DNA from: Poseidonocella sp. HB161398
GTDB taxonomy: Bacteria; Pseudomonadota; Alphaproteobacteria; Rhodobacterales; Rhodobacteraceae
Assembly (NCBI RefSeq): GCF_005870025.1
Contig: NZ_VATA01000014.1
Coordinates: 62,001-126,000 of the forward strand
Direction of reading: 5' to 3'
DNA length: 64,000 nt
How positions within the stretch are numbered: position 1 is the first letter of the stretch; the number at the start of each line of letters is the position of its first letter. Positions 17,339-29,137 of the stretch are shown one piece after another. The position numbers were made by a program, and so were the translations under genes. The notes under the pieces are model-generated. The model worked only from the letters and a program-made list of their open reading frames with translations, searched no databases and was not told the DNA's origin.

Positions 17339-17366
17339 CCTGCCGCCGGGCGCCGTGTCCGGCAGG
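17339..17366. terminator. Possible terminator between convergent genes
   Basis: CCTGCCG (17339-17345) pairs with CGGCAGG (17360-17366) around a GC-rich loop, in the 76-base gap between the convergent sigma factor and DMT transporter genes. There is no T-tract, so this is a moderate call. Confidence 0.45.
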
Positions 17367-17368
17367 GC

Positions 17369-18250
17369 CTAGCCCTGCGCCCGGTGCTCGCGCCAGATGG
17401 TGAAGCCGCCGCTGGCGATGATGACGGCGGCGCCGAGGAAGACCGCCGGGTCGGGGATCTCGCGCCAGATCGCCCAGCCGAGCAGCGTCGCCCAGACCAG
17501 CGCAGTATAGTCGAGCGGCGCCACCACCACCGCAGGCGCCAGCCGGAACGCCTGGGTGATCATCGTCATCCCCGCCGTGCCGAAGACCGAGATCGCGGCG
17601 CAGAGCCAGAGGTCCCGGGCGGCGAGCGGCACCCAGAAGAACGGCACGACCAGCGCGCTCAGGAGCGCCCCCGCCCCGGTCAGGTAAAGGAGCAGCGTCC
17701 AGACGCTCTCGCGCGGATCGACCCAGCGGGCGCTGACCATCAGCAGCGCATAGACCAGCGCCGTCGCCACCGGCAGGAGCGAGACCGCGCGGAAGGCCTC
17801 GGCGCCCGGGCGCACGGCGATCAGCACCCCGGCAAAGCCCGCCAGCACGGCAAGCCAGCGCCGCCAGCCGACCTGCTCTCGCAGGAAGAGCGCCGAGATC
17901 GCGGTGATGAAGAGCGGCGCGACGAAGACCAGCGCCGTCGCCTCGGCCAGGGCGAGATAGCGCAGCCCGGTGAAGAACAGGAAGGCGGCGCCGATCCAGA
18001 GCACCCCGCGCAAGAGATGCGCCAGCGGCCGGTGCGAGCGCAGCGCCCCTGCCCCGCCCATCCGCCAGGCGATGGCGATCGCCACCGGCAGCGCCAGCAG
18101 GTTGCGCAGGAAGAGGATCTGCATCGGGTGGTAGCTGGCGGCCAGGGTCTTGGCGATGGCGTCATTGACGCAGAGGCAGGCGACGCCCGCGCACATCAGC
18201 AGGATCCCGGCCATGCCGTCCCTGGGTCTCGCGTCGGTTGCTGCCTGCAT
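17369..18250 (-). CDS. DMT superfamily transporter (EamA domains)
   Basis: A 293-residue membrane protein with about ten predicted helices arranged as two EamA repeats, the usual layout of drug/metabolite exporters. The first repeat starts around GILLMCAGVACLCVNDAIAKTLA. The second contains the family stretch FRLAPAVVVAPLDYTALVWA, which corresponds to the conserved A-P-x-x-Y-x-x-l segment. The start at 18250 has GGAGACAGGC upstream. The substrate cannot be predicted. It stands alone, with decayed plasmid sequence upstream. Confidence 0.88.
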   Translation of the reverse strand: MQAATDARPRDGMAGILLMCAGVACLCVNDAIAKTLAASYHPMQILFLRNLLALPVAIAIAWRMGGAGALRSHRPLAHLLRGVLWIGAAFLFFTGLRYLALAEATALVFVAPLFITAISALFLREQVGWRRWLAVLAGFAGVLIAVRPGAEAFRAVSLLPVATALVYALLMVSARWVDPRESVWTLLLYLTGAGALLSALVVPFFWVPLAARDLWLCAAISVFGTAGMTMITQAFRLAPAVVVAPLDYTALVWATLLGWAIWREIPDPAVFLGAAVIIASGGFTIWREHRAQG

Positions 18251-18524
18251 GCCTGTCTCCGTGATCCCGCCGCGGCGAAGTCCGCCGGGCGCCTGCCGGT
18301 CTCATGGCAGATCGGCGGGCCCTTCGGCAATGTTGCGCATCTGCCGCAGCCGGGCACCGGACCGGCCAGCGCGAGGGGCACAGCCTCGGGCACCCGTGCA
18401 ACGCGGGCATGCCAAAGGCCGGTATGCGGCCCCTTGCTCCGGACAGGGACGTGCCGCCGCATCGTGAGTCCCGGCGGCATGCCCTGGAATTGACACGACA
18501 GGCCTGCCACCGCTTCTGTCTGCG
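18251..18524. other. Intergenic stretch upstream of the DMT transporter
   Basis: No gene supported. With the adjoining decayed repB/repA sequence this makes a region of about 2.1 kb without an intact gene. If repB and repC once followed repA in the usual order, their bodies would have lain here, and they have been lost. Confidence 0.4.
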
Positions 18525-18854
18525 TCAACGCTTCGCCTCATTGCCCCCGAAGATCGCCTGCCACAGTGCGGCGCAGCGAGAGTGCCCAGGCTGGTGCACC
18601 GGCCTCGCGGAGGCGGCCGGTCGCTCGCCCTCGGCACACCTCACGCCATCTGGCAGAGCGCGCGTTTGCCCGGCCTCGGGTTGGCGGCAGCGGTCTTCAC
18701 CAGATCGGAGAGACAGGCCGGAGAGTGGCATATCGCATGCGGTGCATCGCCCTTGCGGTTGCTCATGGATGGTGTGGTGAATTGAGTCACCGGCCAAGCT
18801 TGCCCTTGGCGAGGAGCCCGAAAGCACATCGGAAAGCTTGTCCCTGCGCGCCAT
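18525..18854 (-). pseudogene. Possible remnant of a repB (ParB-like) gene start
   Basis: A 109-codon frame begins MARRDKLSDVLSG, which resembles the start of plasmid RepB proteins (typically MARKxxLxxxLS). It begins exactly where repB would, overlapping the end of the decayed repA. After about 45 residues the resemblance ends; no ParB nuclease-like or helix-turn-helix motifs follow. The case rests mostly on position. Confidence 0.35.
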
Positions 18855-19985
18855 CGGCCATCTCCAGCGCCTCGCGCTCCCATATCCGGCGCATTGCGTT
18901 CTCGACGCAGCGCAAGACCTGCGCGACCGAGCCGAAGGCGCGCCCGAAGGCCTGGCGGTTGACCCTGCCGCACGCGACTTCGCAGATCGTCTGCCTGGTC
19001 ATGCTGGCGTCGCAGAGTGCGGTCGGCTCGACGAAGCGATGCAGCCGCATGCCGTCGCCGAGATTGGAGCGCCGGAAAGCGGCCAGCAGCTGTCTCGGCC
19101 CGTCTTTCCGCTCGACCCGGGCCGGAAGGAACGTCTCGGAATCCCATTCCGGCGGCTCGCCGCGGACCGCGACGCTTTCCGGCAGCTCCGCCGGCATGGT
19201 CGGGAACTGGTCAATCGAGGCGATGTCGCGCCTGGCAGGGATCACCGTGATGACGATGCAAGCCGCCGCGCAGAGCGGGGGGAGCATGATGAAGCCGAGC
19301 GGCGGCGGGCAGCCGGTCAGAACCGCGTCATCACGGTCCGCGACCCCGGCAAGCGACTACCGCAGCCGCCGGTCGAAATTGATGCCGGCGCCGTCGGGAG
19401 TGCCGTTGAACAGCGCTATCGGCGTTTCGTGCTTGCATTCGGCGAGCTGCGGCGAGGCCAGGATCAGGTCGATCGTCTCGATATGCCTGCGATAGGCACG
19501 GCGCCGTCATGGCAAACCTTGCCGTAGAGAATGGCCATGTCCTCTTCGAGGATCTATGGGGCGACACCGAAGAGCGAAGTCGGCGACCCCTTCGGCTCGG
19601 CGTCGATGCGCACAAACCGGCAGCCCTGCAGGCCCGGGCCGTAGGCCAGACGCGCCATAGTCGAGGTCGCGGCCGAGCGGCCCTTGAACCTCGACACCGC
19701 GATGATCTGCATCTTGCCTCCGGGCCAACGCCCCTTGAGGCAGGTGCCCGGCACCTTGGCATTGGCCCCGACATCGCCGCGGATGCCCTGGCTCCCCGCC
19801 GCGGCGCAGATGCGGCGGTTGGCAGTGCGGGATCCGGTATGAGCGATGCTGCTTTCCGCGTGCAGACGGCGAAGGTTGCCCTGGCTGATGCCGAGAAGCC
19901 AGGCGGCCTCGGCGGAGGTGGATGACTGCAGGCTCTTGCCTCTTTCCCGGGCCCAGGGCGCCATCTCTCTACGCAGAAGCGCCGA
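18787..19985 (-). pseudogene. repA: Decayed repA (ParA-type partition ATPase of a repABC plasmid)
   Basis: Read in several frames, the region preserves a RepA/ParA protein from end to end. It begins with the N-terminal domain (TSAEAAWLLGISQGNLRRLHAE), then IIAVSRFKGRSAATST, a ruined Walker A (normally FKGGSGKTTT), then RIDAEPKGSPTSLFG (normally DLDPQASLxxLFG). A TAG stop follows at the CCATAG near 19557, then a frameshift, KHETPIALFNGTP, ALCAAACIVITVIPARRDIASI, TALCDASMTRQTICEV and a final helical part. Substitutions hit the ATP-binding lysine region as well as the frame, so the gene is dead and old. Gene order matches repA-repB on the minus strand. It shows that plasmid DNA of the repABC class has been part of this replicon. 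Confidence 0.8.
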
Positions 19986-20394
19986 TCATATCACTGCCGC
20001 GCAGTCCGGGGCTGACCGAGTCCTTGATGCCAGTCCTGCCTTTGGGTTGGAGCGCTTCCTCGTGGATTTCGCTCTCCGTATGCTGCCTTCGCCCGCACCG
20101 CGTGTCCGAAGGCGCCGACTGTGAAAGAGGCCCTCCCCCACTGGACGCAGCGCCACGCGGCAACCAGGGCCCGACTCGGCCGCCCGCGGGACAGAGTCCC
20201 GGCCGCAGCCGGATCGGGCCAGCCTGCAGGTCCGGGCCTCGGCCTGCGAGGACCCGGCCGGGTCACATGCGCAGCCGCATCAGAAAAGAGGACTGGCCCG
20301 ATCCGGCCGGCCTCGGGACAGGGGCGCAGCGGCAGCCGGGTCGGGCCTTCGGTGGCGGGCGAGAATGTGGCTGGACATCGCGCGGGCGATCTAT
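19986..20394. other. Intergenic region between repA remnant and nrd operon
   Basis: No gene supported. It contains a 14-base perfect inverted repeat (20209-20222 CCGGATCGGGCCAG and 20293-20306) spanning a GC-rich segment with a further GCAGG/CCTGC pairing. At its right end the sequence becomes rich in A and T (around 20388-20404), which probably marks the nrd promoter. Some of this may be the former replication or partition region of the lost plasmid. Confidence 0.4.
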
Positions 20395-20407
20395 ACTATA
20401 TATCGTG
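20395..20407 (+). promoter_or_regulatory. NrdR-box-like site at the nrd promoter
   Basis: ACTATATATCGTG resembles the NrdR repressor box (core ACWATATATWGTGT) and overlaps the likely -10 region just ahead of the cobalamin riboswitch. NrdR normally binds two boxes about three helical turns apart; a convincing second box was not seen, so the call is tentative. Confidence 0.4.
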
Positions 20408-20588
20408 CTTCAGGTGGCGGGCGCCGCAAGGTGTTCGCCTAAGAGGGAAGCCGGTGCAAATCCGGCGCTGCCCCCGCAACTGTAAGCGGCGAGCCTGGTT
20501 CCATCCGGCCACTGGTCCCTCCGGGGTCCGGGAAGGCGGGGCCGAGGCGCTGACCCGCGAGCCAGGAGACCTGCCTGAGAGCACATGA
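20405..20588 (+). ncRNA. Cobalamin (AdoCbl) riboswitch
   Basis: The characteristic cobalamin riboswitch core is present in order: GAAGCCGGTGCAAATCCGGC, then GCCCCCGCAACTGTAAGCGG, a CCACTG element, GGGAAGGCGGGG, and the terminal B12 box AGCCAGGAGACCTGCC (about 20561-20576). It lies 111 bases ahead of nrdH. When adenosylcobalamin is plentiful it would lower expression of the B12-independent class Ib ribonucleotide reductase. The presence of this switch implies that the cell also has a cobalamin-dependent class II enzyme elsewhere; that part is inference. Confidence 0.95.
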
Positions 20589-20698
20589 TGTCCACGGGCG
20601 GCGGGCCCGGGCGGCAGAGACGGTCCTGTCCTTGCGGACGGGCGCCGTGGCTGGCTCCCTGTTCCGTTCCGCCAAGAAGCTTCGGGGTCCGAGAGCCA

Positions 20699-20923
20699 AT
20701 GACCGTCACTGTCTATTCCAAGCCTGCCTGCGTGCAGTGCACCGCCACCCTCCGCGCGCTGGCCGCCAGCGGCATCGCCTACGAGGTGGTCGACCTCACC
20801 GAGGATGCCGCCGCCATGGCGCGCGTCACCGCGCTCGGCTACCGCCAGGCGCCGGTGGTGATGGCCGAGGGCCAGCACTGGGCGGGCTTCCGCCCCGACC
20901 GGATCGCCACGCTCGCCGCCTGA
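20699..20923 (+). CDS. nrdH: Glutaredoxin-like protein NrdH
   Basis: The 74-residue electron donor for class Ib ribonucleotide reductase. It is a small thioredoxin-fold protein with the NrdH active site CVQC (residues 11-14) and the conserved APVV cis-proline region. The C-terminal WAGFRPDRI matches the WSGFRPD signature of NrdH proteins. First gene of the nrdHIEF operon, downstream of the cobalamin riboswitch. Confidence 0.95.
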   Translation: MTVTVYSKPACVQCTATLRALAASGIAYEVVDLTEDAAAMARVTALGYRQAPVVMAEGQHWAGFRPDRIATLAA

Positions 20924-20928
20924 CGGCG

Positions 20929-21323
20929 ATGCAAGGCCTCGCCTATTTCACCTCGGCGAGCGGCAATACCGGACGGTTCATCGACAGGCTCGGCCTGCCC
21001 GCCTTCCGCCTCGGCGCGGGGGCGGATCCGTCGGTGCTGCGCGCGCGCCCCTTCGTGCTGGTCTGCCCGAGCTATTCGGACGGAGAGGGCCGCGGCGCCG
21101 TGCCGAAACCGGTGATCCGCGCGCTGAACGATCCCGCCATCCGCGCGCAGCTGCTGGGCGTGATCGGTGCCGGCAACCGCAATTTCGGTCCCCTCTTCGG
21201 CCATGCCGGACGGGTGATCGCCGAGAAATGCAACGTCCCGCTGCTCTACCGCTTCGAGCTGGCGGGGACCGAGACCGACCTCGCGCGGGTGCGCGGGGGG
21301 CTCGCCCAATTCCGGAGGGCATG

Positions 21324-21324
<1 letters not shown>
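20929..21324 (+). CDS. nrdI: Flavodoxin-like NrdI
   Basis: A 131-residue flavoprotein that supplies the oxidant for assembling the dimanganese-tyrosyl radical cofactor of NrdF. It opens with the FMN phosphate-binding loop [12 protein letters not shown] and contains the GAGNRNFG segment typical of NrdI. It starts 5 bases after nrdH and runs into the nrdE start (ATGATG). Confidence 0.95.
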
Positions 21325-24445
<3,121 letters not shown>

Positions 24446-24505
24446 GCGCGCGCCCCGCCTTTTCGTTTGCCTCCGCCCCCCGCGGCTCCTAGCACGGGGG
24501 GAACA

Positions 24506-24525
24506 GGCCCGCTGGGAGGCGGGCC
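24506..24525. terminator. Hairpin between nrdF and the dehydrogenase gene
   Basis: GGCCCGC and GCGGGCC enclose a 6-base loop, 60 bases after nrdF. No T-tract follows, so it may end the nrd transcript or only stabilise it. Confidence 0.4.
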
Positions 24526-24552
24526 CCGGAGAGGCAGAGGGAGGAGCCGCGG

Positions 24553-25590
24553 ATGCAGGCGCTGGTGCTGGAGGAAAAGGGCAGGCTGTCGCTGAGGGAG
24601 GTGCCCGCGCCGGGACGTCCTGGCCCGCGCGAGGTGCGCATCGCCGTCCATACGGTCGGGATCTGCGGCTCGGACGTGCATTACTACACCCATGGCCGGA
24701 TCGGCCATTTCGTCGTCGAGGCGCCGATGATCCTCGGCCACGAGGCCGCGGGCACGGTGGTCGAATGCGGCGCCGGGGTCGAGACGCTGAAGGTCGGGGA
24801 CCGCGTCTGCATGGAGCCGGGCATTCCCGATCCGGATTCGCGCGCCTCGAAGCTCGGGCTCTACAATGTCGACCCGGCGGTCCGCTTCTGGGCGACGCCG
24901 CCGGTCGATGGCTGCCTGATGCCCGAGGTCGTCCATCCGGCGGCCTTCACCTACAAGCTGCCCGACAGCGTCTCCTTCGGCGAGGGCGCGATGGTCGAGC
25001 CTTTCGCCATCGGCCTTCAGGCGGCGCTGCGCGCGCGGATCCAGCCGGGCGACATCGCGGTCGTCACCGGCGCCGGGCCGATCGGCATGATGGTCGCGCT
25101 GGCCGCGCTGGCCGGGGGCTGCGCCAAGGTCATCGTCGCCGATCTGGCGCAGCCGAAGCTCGACATCATCGGCGGCTATGCCGGGATCGAGACGGTGAAT
25201 ATCCGCGAGAGGAGCGCCGCGGCGGCAGTGGCGGCAGCGACCGGCGGCTGGGGCGCGGATGTGGTCTTCGAATGCTCGGGCGCCGCGCCCGCGGTGCTGG
25301 GCCTGCCGGCGCTGGCCCGGCCCGGCGGCGCGGTGGTGCTGGTCGGCATGCCGGTGGAGCCGGTGCCGATGGACATCGTCGGGCTGCAGGCGAAGGAGCT
25401 GCGCGTCGAGACGGTCTTCCGCTATGCCAATGTCTATGACCGCGCCGTCGCGCTGATCGCCTCGGGCAAGGTCGACCTGACCCCGCTGATCTCCGCCACG
25501 CTGCCCTTCGCCGAGAGCATCGCCGCCTTCGAGCGCGCGGCCGAGGCACGCGAAACGGATGTGAAGCTGCAGATCGCCCTGCCCGGCTGA
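24553..25590 (+). CDS. Zinc-dependent polyol dehydrogenase, xylitol/sorbitol dehydrogenase type
   Basis: A 345-residue medium-chain dehydrogenase. Zinc site: [10 protein letters not shown] (Cys and the polyol-type SDVHYY), then GHEAAG with His and Glu. The NAD-binding glycine motif is GAGPIGMM. The sequence resembles D-xylulose reductase (xylitol dehydrogenase) and L-iditol 2-dehydrogenase, which oxidise polyols to ketoses. The four-cysteine structural zinc loop of other MDR enzymes is not evident; the region reads [20 protein letters not shown] as in xylitol dehydrogenases. AGGAG precedes the start. It is not linked to other polyol genes here and may be transcribed alone. Confidence 0.85.
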   Translation: MQALVLEEKGRLSLREVPAPGRPGPREVRIAVHTVGICGSDVHYYTHGRIGHFVVEAPMILGHEAAGTVVECGAGVETLKVGDRVCMEPGIPDPDSRASKLGLYNVDPAVRFWATPPVDGCLMPEVVHPAAFTYKLPDSVSFGEGAMVEPFAIGLQAALRARIQPGDIAVVTGAGPIGMMVALAALAGGCAKVIVADLAQPKLDIIGGYAGIETVNIRERSAAAAVAAATGGWGADVVFECSGAAPAVLGLPALARPGGAVVLVGMPVEPVPMDIVGLQAKELRVETVFRYANVYDRAVALIASGKVDLTPLISATLPFAESIAAFERAAEARETDVKLQIALPG

Positions 25591-25679
25591 GCCGCCGCCG
25601 CGTCCTGCGATCCGCCCCCCTGCCCTGGCGCAGGAAACGTCCCGCATCCCCCGGATCCGGCGAGTCCGGCGGTTTAGGC

Positions 25680-27160
25680 TATCAGATGCCGTAACGGGCC
25701 GGACGCTGCACCGCCGTTACCTCTTGCCGGAGACCGCGCCTGCTGCTGCCATTCCCGTTTCCAATTCTTGCGGAGGATGATGGGATGAAGCTCTTTGTCG
25801 GACTGGATGTATCGCTTTCGAAGACGGCGGTTTGCGTGCTCACCGAGCATGGCAAGATCGTCAGGGAGGTGGAAGTGGCCAGCGAACCGGAACCGCTGAT
25901 CACATTGCTCACGGACCTGGATGGAACGACCGAGGCGATCGGGCTTGAAGCGGGACCGTTGTCGCGACGGCTGCACCGAGCGATGACCGATGCCGGCTTG
26001 TTCCCCGTCCTGATGGAAACCCGGCAGGTGAAGGGCGCCTTGAAGGCGATGCCGATCAAGACGGATCGCCGCGATGCCGAAGGGATCGCGGCGATCCGTC
26101 TTGATCGGCTGGTTTCGCCCGGTCCACTGCAAGTCCATTTCCGCACAAGAGGTCCGCGCTTTACTTGCAGCCCGAAAGTCCATTCAGAACGGCATTATCG
26201 CAATCGAAATGTCTCTGCGCGGTCTCCTGCGGAACTTTGGTCTCAAGGTGGGCGCCATCTCGCGCGGCAGGTTCGAGGCGCGGATCCGGGAGCTGGTGGC
26301 AGGCAACATGATGCTCGACGCCGCAGCAGAACCCATGCTGCGCGTTCGAGCGGCCCTTCGCCTGGAGTTGGCCGGACTGGAGAAGAGGGTCAGGCAGATG
26401 GCCTCCGAAGACCCTGTCTGCCGGCGTCTGATGACCATGCCCCCTCGCGGGACATTGCTGCGCAATGCCCTGCCGGGCAGCGGGTGTGGGTGCGGTCGTG
26501 GCACTCACTTATCGCTCCGCCGTCGACGACCCGACGCGCTTCCATTCGTCGAAGAATGTCGGCCCTTGGGTCGGCCTGACACCCTCGCGCAGCCAGTCCG
26601 GCGAGCGTGATGTCTCTGGCGGCATAACGAAGGCTGGAGACGTGAATCTCCGACGTGCCCTCTGCCAGGCCGCAACGGTCATGCTGAATAGAGCACGAGG
26701 CAACCCGCTTCGGACTTGGGCCACCCATGTTGCCAAACGTCGCGGGCGGAAGCGCGCGATGGTGGCTCTGGCCCGACGCATGGCTGTCGTGCTGCACCGC
26801 ATGTGGGTCGATGGCTCGAGCTTCAGGATGGAAGCCATCATCTGACACGACCTGTACCGCCTGCCTCGCTGCAGGCTCGCGAGGTCCCGAAGGGACGCGG
26901 TTCCCGTGATGTCGTGGTCTGGACCGTCGTCAGCCTGGCTGAGCACGCCTATGAGATGGACACACCGGAACTGCATCGTACCAGCATCTTGTCGGCAGCC
27001 CGCAGGCTGACCACGGACCGAAGCATGTTCCCGAAGGACCTTGAACACGAGCCGCGACGAGGCAATCGAAGTGACAGCACCAAAGGAACCCGCAAGCGGG
27101 ATTGGATCTCTTGACCGAAATCGCTTGATCGACGGGGACCCGTTACCGAAGGATGGTTAA
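25680..27160 (+). mobile_element. Degraded IS110-family insertion sequence (ends approximate)
   Basis: A stretch of lower GC and different codon use than its neighbours that contains a broken IS110 transposase gene with non-coding flanks on both sides. IS110 elements lack terminal inverted repeats, so the ends given are estimates from where the surrounding gene-like composition stops. The 3' flank (26846-27160) holds no gene. A guide RNA (bridge RNA) region may lie in the flank, but I cannot point to it. Confidence 0.7.
25785..26845 (+). pseudogene. Broken IS110-family transposase
   Basis: The first frame starts well (GGAGG, then MKLFVGLDVSLSKTAVCV) and carries the DEDD nuclease elements: GLDVS, GLEAGPLSRRL and KTDRRDAEGIA. 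Near 26100-26112 a one-base shift moves the coding into the next frame (GWFRPVHCKS, AQEVRALLAARK). Near 26441 a 40-base insertion shifts it again; the serine-containing C-terminal Transposase_20 domain continues as GVGAVVALTYRSAVDD, GPWVGLTPSRSQSGERD and GDVNLRRAL, ending at 26845. Two frameshifts mean that no full transposase can be made. Confidence 0.9.
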
Positions 27161-27261
27161 CAATTTTGCACGCTCCGCATGTCCGGCACAGGCGCTCCGG
27201 GTCTGCCCGCCATGATCGCGGGCATCCGGCCGGCGGCGGCTGTCCCTGGCCGGCCCGCATC
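26846..27261. other. Gene-free region after the IS110 remnant
   Basis: No gene supported. The left 300 bases appear to be the right flank of the insertion sequence; the rest leads to a terminator at 27262. The stretch includes small direct and inverted repeats (for example ACCCGCAAGCGGG near 27090), which may belong to the element. Confidence 0.4.
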
Positions 27262-27294
27262 GCGCGGCCCTCACGCCAGGGGCCGCGCCTTTTT
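27262..27294 (+). terminator. Rho-independent terminator
   Basis: GCGCGGCCC (27262-27270) and GGGCCGCGC (27280-27288) form a 9-base stem with a 9-base loop, followed by C and five T residues on the plus strand. It faces transcripts coming from the insertion sequence side and also lies just beyond the stop of the TetR gene on the minus strand. Confidence 0.75.
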
Positions 27295-27311
27295 CCGCCG
27301 CCCCTGACCGC

Positions 27312-27974
27312 TCACTCCGACACGGCGGCCAGCCCGGCCATGGCAAAGCGGTGGAAATGCTCGGCCAGCGCGCCGCGCGGCATCTCCGACAGCATCGCGG
27401 CGAAAGGGAAGAGCTGGCTGCGCCCCGCCACCACGAGCATCGCGCAGGGGCCGAGCACGCTCAGGAGGCAGCGCAGCAGCCGCGGATCCTCGCGCGGCAG
27501 CGCGGTGATCTCCGACAGGATCCCCAGCACGATCTCCAGCTTGGCGGCGATCTCGGCGCGCGGCAGCGCCGCCAGATGCGCGCTCGGCGCCAGCAGCTCG
27601 CGCCCCAGCACCCGCGCGGGCCAGCCGCCGGCATCCGCCGTGGTCTCGGCCAGCCCCTCGATCAGCCGCCGCAGCTTCTCCGGGGCCGGCAGCGGCGCGC
27701 GCGCCAGCGCCTGCAGCCGGTCGGTGCTGACCAGCCGGTCATGCGCCTCGAGCAGCACCGCACGGTAGAGCCCGGCGCGGTTGCCGAAATGGTAGTTGAT
27801 CGAGGCCAGATCCGCCCCCGCCGCGGCGGCGACCACCTTGCTCGGCGTCTCGGCGAACCCGTGCTCGGCGATCAGCGCCCCGGCCGCCTCCAGGATGCGC
27901 CCACGCGTCGCCTCGCCATCGGTGCGCAGCACCCGCCCCGGCTTCGCCCCCTCGCCCTCTGCCTCTTCCGCCAT
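27312..27974 (-). CDS. TetR/AcrR family regulator, CecR-like
   Basis: A 220-residue repressor. The helix-turn-helix lies around residues 20-65 (TRGRILEAAGALIAEHGFAE, then DLASINYHFGNRAGLYRAVL). The larger C-terminal domain resembles the DUF1956 domain of E. coli CecR (YbiH), which has similar length (about 223 residues). I chose the ATG at 27974 with GGGAGG upstream; the frame extends to 28019. It is divergent from an efflux operon with the same gene types CecR controls in E. coli (ybhG, ybhF, ybhS, ybhR). It probably represses that operon and itself through the site at 28033-28067. Confidence 0.88.
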   Translation of the reverse strand: MAEEAEGEGAKPGRVLRTDGEATRGRILEAAGALIAEHGFAETPSKVVAAAAGADLASINYHFGNRAGLYRAVLLEAHDRLVSTDRLQALARAPLPAPEKLRRLIEGLAETTADAGGWPARVLGRELLAPSAHLAALPRAEIAAKLEIVLGILSEITALPREDPRLLRCLLSVLGPCAMLVVAGRSQLFPFAAMLSEMPRGALAEHFHRFAMAGLAAVSE

Positions 27975-28032
27975 CCTGCGCCCTCCCCTTTTTGTCGCGG
28001 CACATTCGGCATCCGGCATATTGATGCGGTCG

Positions 28033-28067
28033 CCGAGGTAGTTTAAATCTGGTTTAATCTATCTCGG
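28033..28067. promoter_or_regulatory. Probable operator of the CecR-like repressor
   Basis: CCGAGGTAG (28033-28041) and CTATCTCGG (28059-28067) are inverted repeats with one mismatch. Between them lie two direct copies of GTTTAAATCT/GTTTAATCT, an AT-rich core unusual for this DNA. The site is in the divergent promoter region, 39 bases ahead of the efflux operon. Confidence 0.55.
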
Positions 28068-28105
28068 CAACCGGCAGGCCGCAACCTCGGCAACAGGAGC
28101 CCCCG

Positions 28106-29137
28106 ATGAAGAAACTCCTCGCGTTCGTTCTCGCAGCGGCCCTTCTGGGGGGCGGCGGCTGGTGGTGGTTCTCCCGCGGCAATGGCGAGGAGGGCGTCGT
28201 GGTGCTGCATGGCAATGTCGATATCCGCCAGGTCTCGCTGGCCTTCGACGGGTCCGGGCGGATCACCGAGCTGGGCGCCGAGGAGGGCGACGCGGTCTCC
28301 CGGGGCCAGGTGATCGGCAAGCTCGACACCACCACGCTGGAGCTGCAGGCGCGCCAGGCCGAGGCCCAGGTCGAGGCCGCGCGCCAGACGCTGAACCAGC
28401 TCAGGAACGGCACGCGCCCCGAGGAAATCGCCCAGGCCCGCGCCCAGCTTGCCTCGGCCGAGGCGACGGCCGAACGCGCCAAGCAGGATCTGGCCCGCGC
28501 CCGCAGCCTCCTGACCTCGGCCAGCGCGGCGGTCAGCGGCCAGGCGGTGGACCACGCCCAGGCCGAATTCGACGTCGCCAATGCCTCGGTCGACGAGGCC
28601 CGCGCCGCGCTGGAACTGGCCGAGGCCGGGCCGCGCGAGGAGGAGATCGCCTCGGCCGAGGCCGATCTGGCCGCCGCGGAGGCGGCGCTGGCGCTGCTGC
28701 GCCACCAGATCGACCAGGGCACGCTGCGCGCCCCGATCGACGCCGTGGTCCGCTCGCGGCTGCTGGAGCCCGGCGACCAGGCCAGCGCCTCGATCCCGGT
28801 CTTCGCGCTGGCCGTGACCGATCCGAAATGGATCCGCCTCTATGCCAGCGAGACCGATCTGGGCCGCATCCGCCCGGGCCAGGCGGCCGAGGTCAGCACC
28901 GACAGCCATCCCGGCGAGGTCGTCGAGGGCAAGGTCGGCTACATCTCCTCGGTGGCCGAATTCACCCCCAAATCCGTCCAGACCGAGGAGCTGCGCACCA
29001 GCCTGGTCTACGAGGTCCGCGTCACCGTCGACGACACCGAGAACCGCCTGCGCCTGGGCCAGCCGGTCACGGTGCGGCTGGTCGCCAATGACGCCGCCGC
29101 CCCCGCAGCCAGCGGCGCGGATGGCAGCGGATCGTGA
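28106..29137 (+). CDS. HlyD/YbhG-type membrane fusion protein
   Basis: A 343-residue periplasmic adaptor. An N-terminal hydrophobic anchor (LLAFVLAAALLGGGGWWWF) is followed by a biotinyl-lipoyl-like half (VSLAFDGSGRITELGAEEGD). A long coiled-coil hairpin covers about residues 85-210 (many Ala, Glu and Arg; two halves around TSASAAVSG). The second lipoyl half contains APIDAVVRSRLLEPGD, and a beta-barrel follows. It links the inner-membrane pump encoded downstream to an outer-membrane channel. Gene order and size match YbhG of the E. coli YbhGFSR exporter. The next gene starts in a GTGA overlap. Confidence 0.93.
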   Translation: MKKLLAFVLAAALLGGGGWWWFSRGNGEEGVVVLHGNVDIRQVSLAFDGSGRITELGAEEGDAVSRGQVIGKLDTTTLELQARQAEAQVEAARQTLNQLRNGTRPEEIAQARAQLASAEATAERAKQDLARARSLLTSASAAVSGQAVDHAQAEFDVANASVDEARAALELAEAGPREEEIASAEADLAAAEAALALLRHQIDQGTLRAPIDAVVRSRLLEPGDQASASIPVFALAVTDPKWIRLYASETDLGRIRPGQAAEVSTDSHPGEVVEGKVGYISSVAEFTPKSVQTEELRTSLVYEVRVTVDDTENRLRLGQPVTVRLVANDAAAPAASGADGSGS

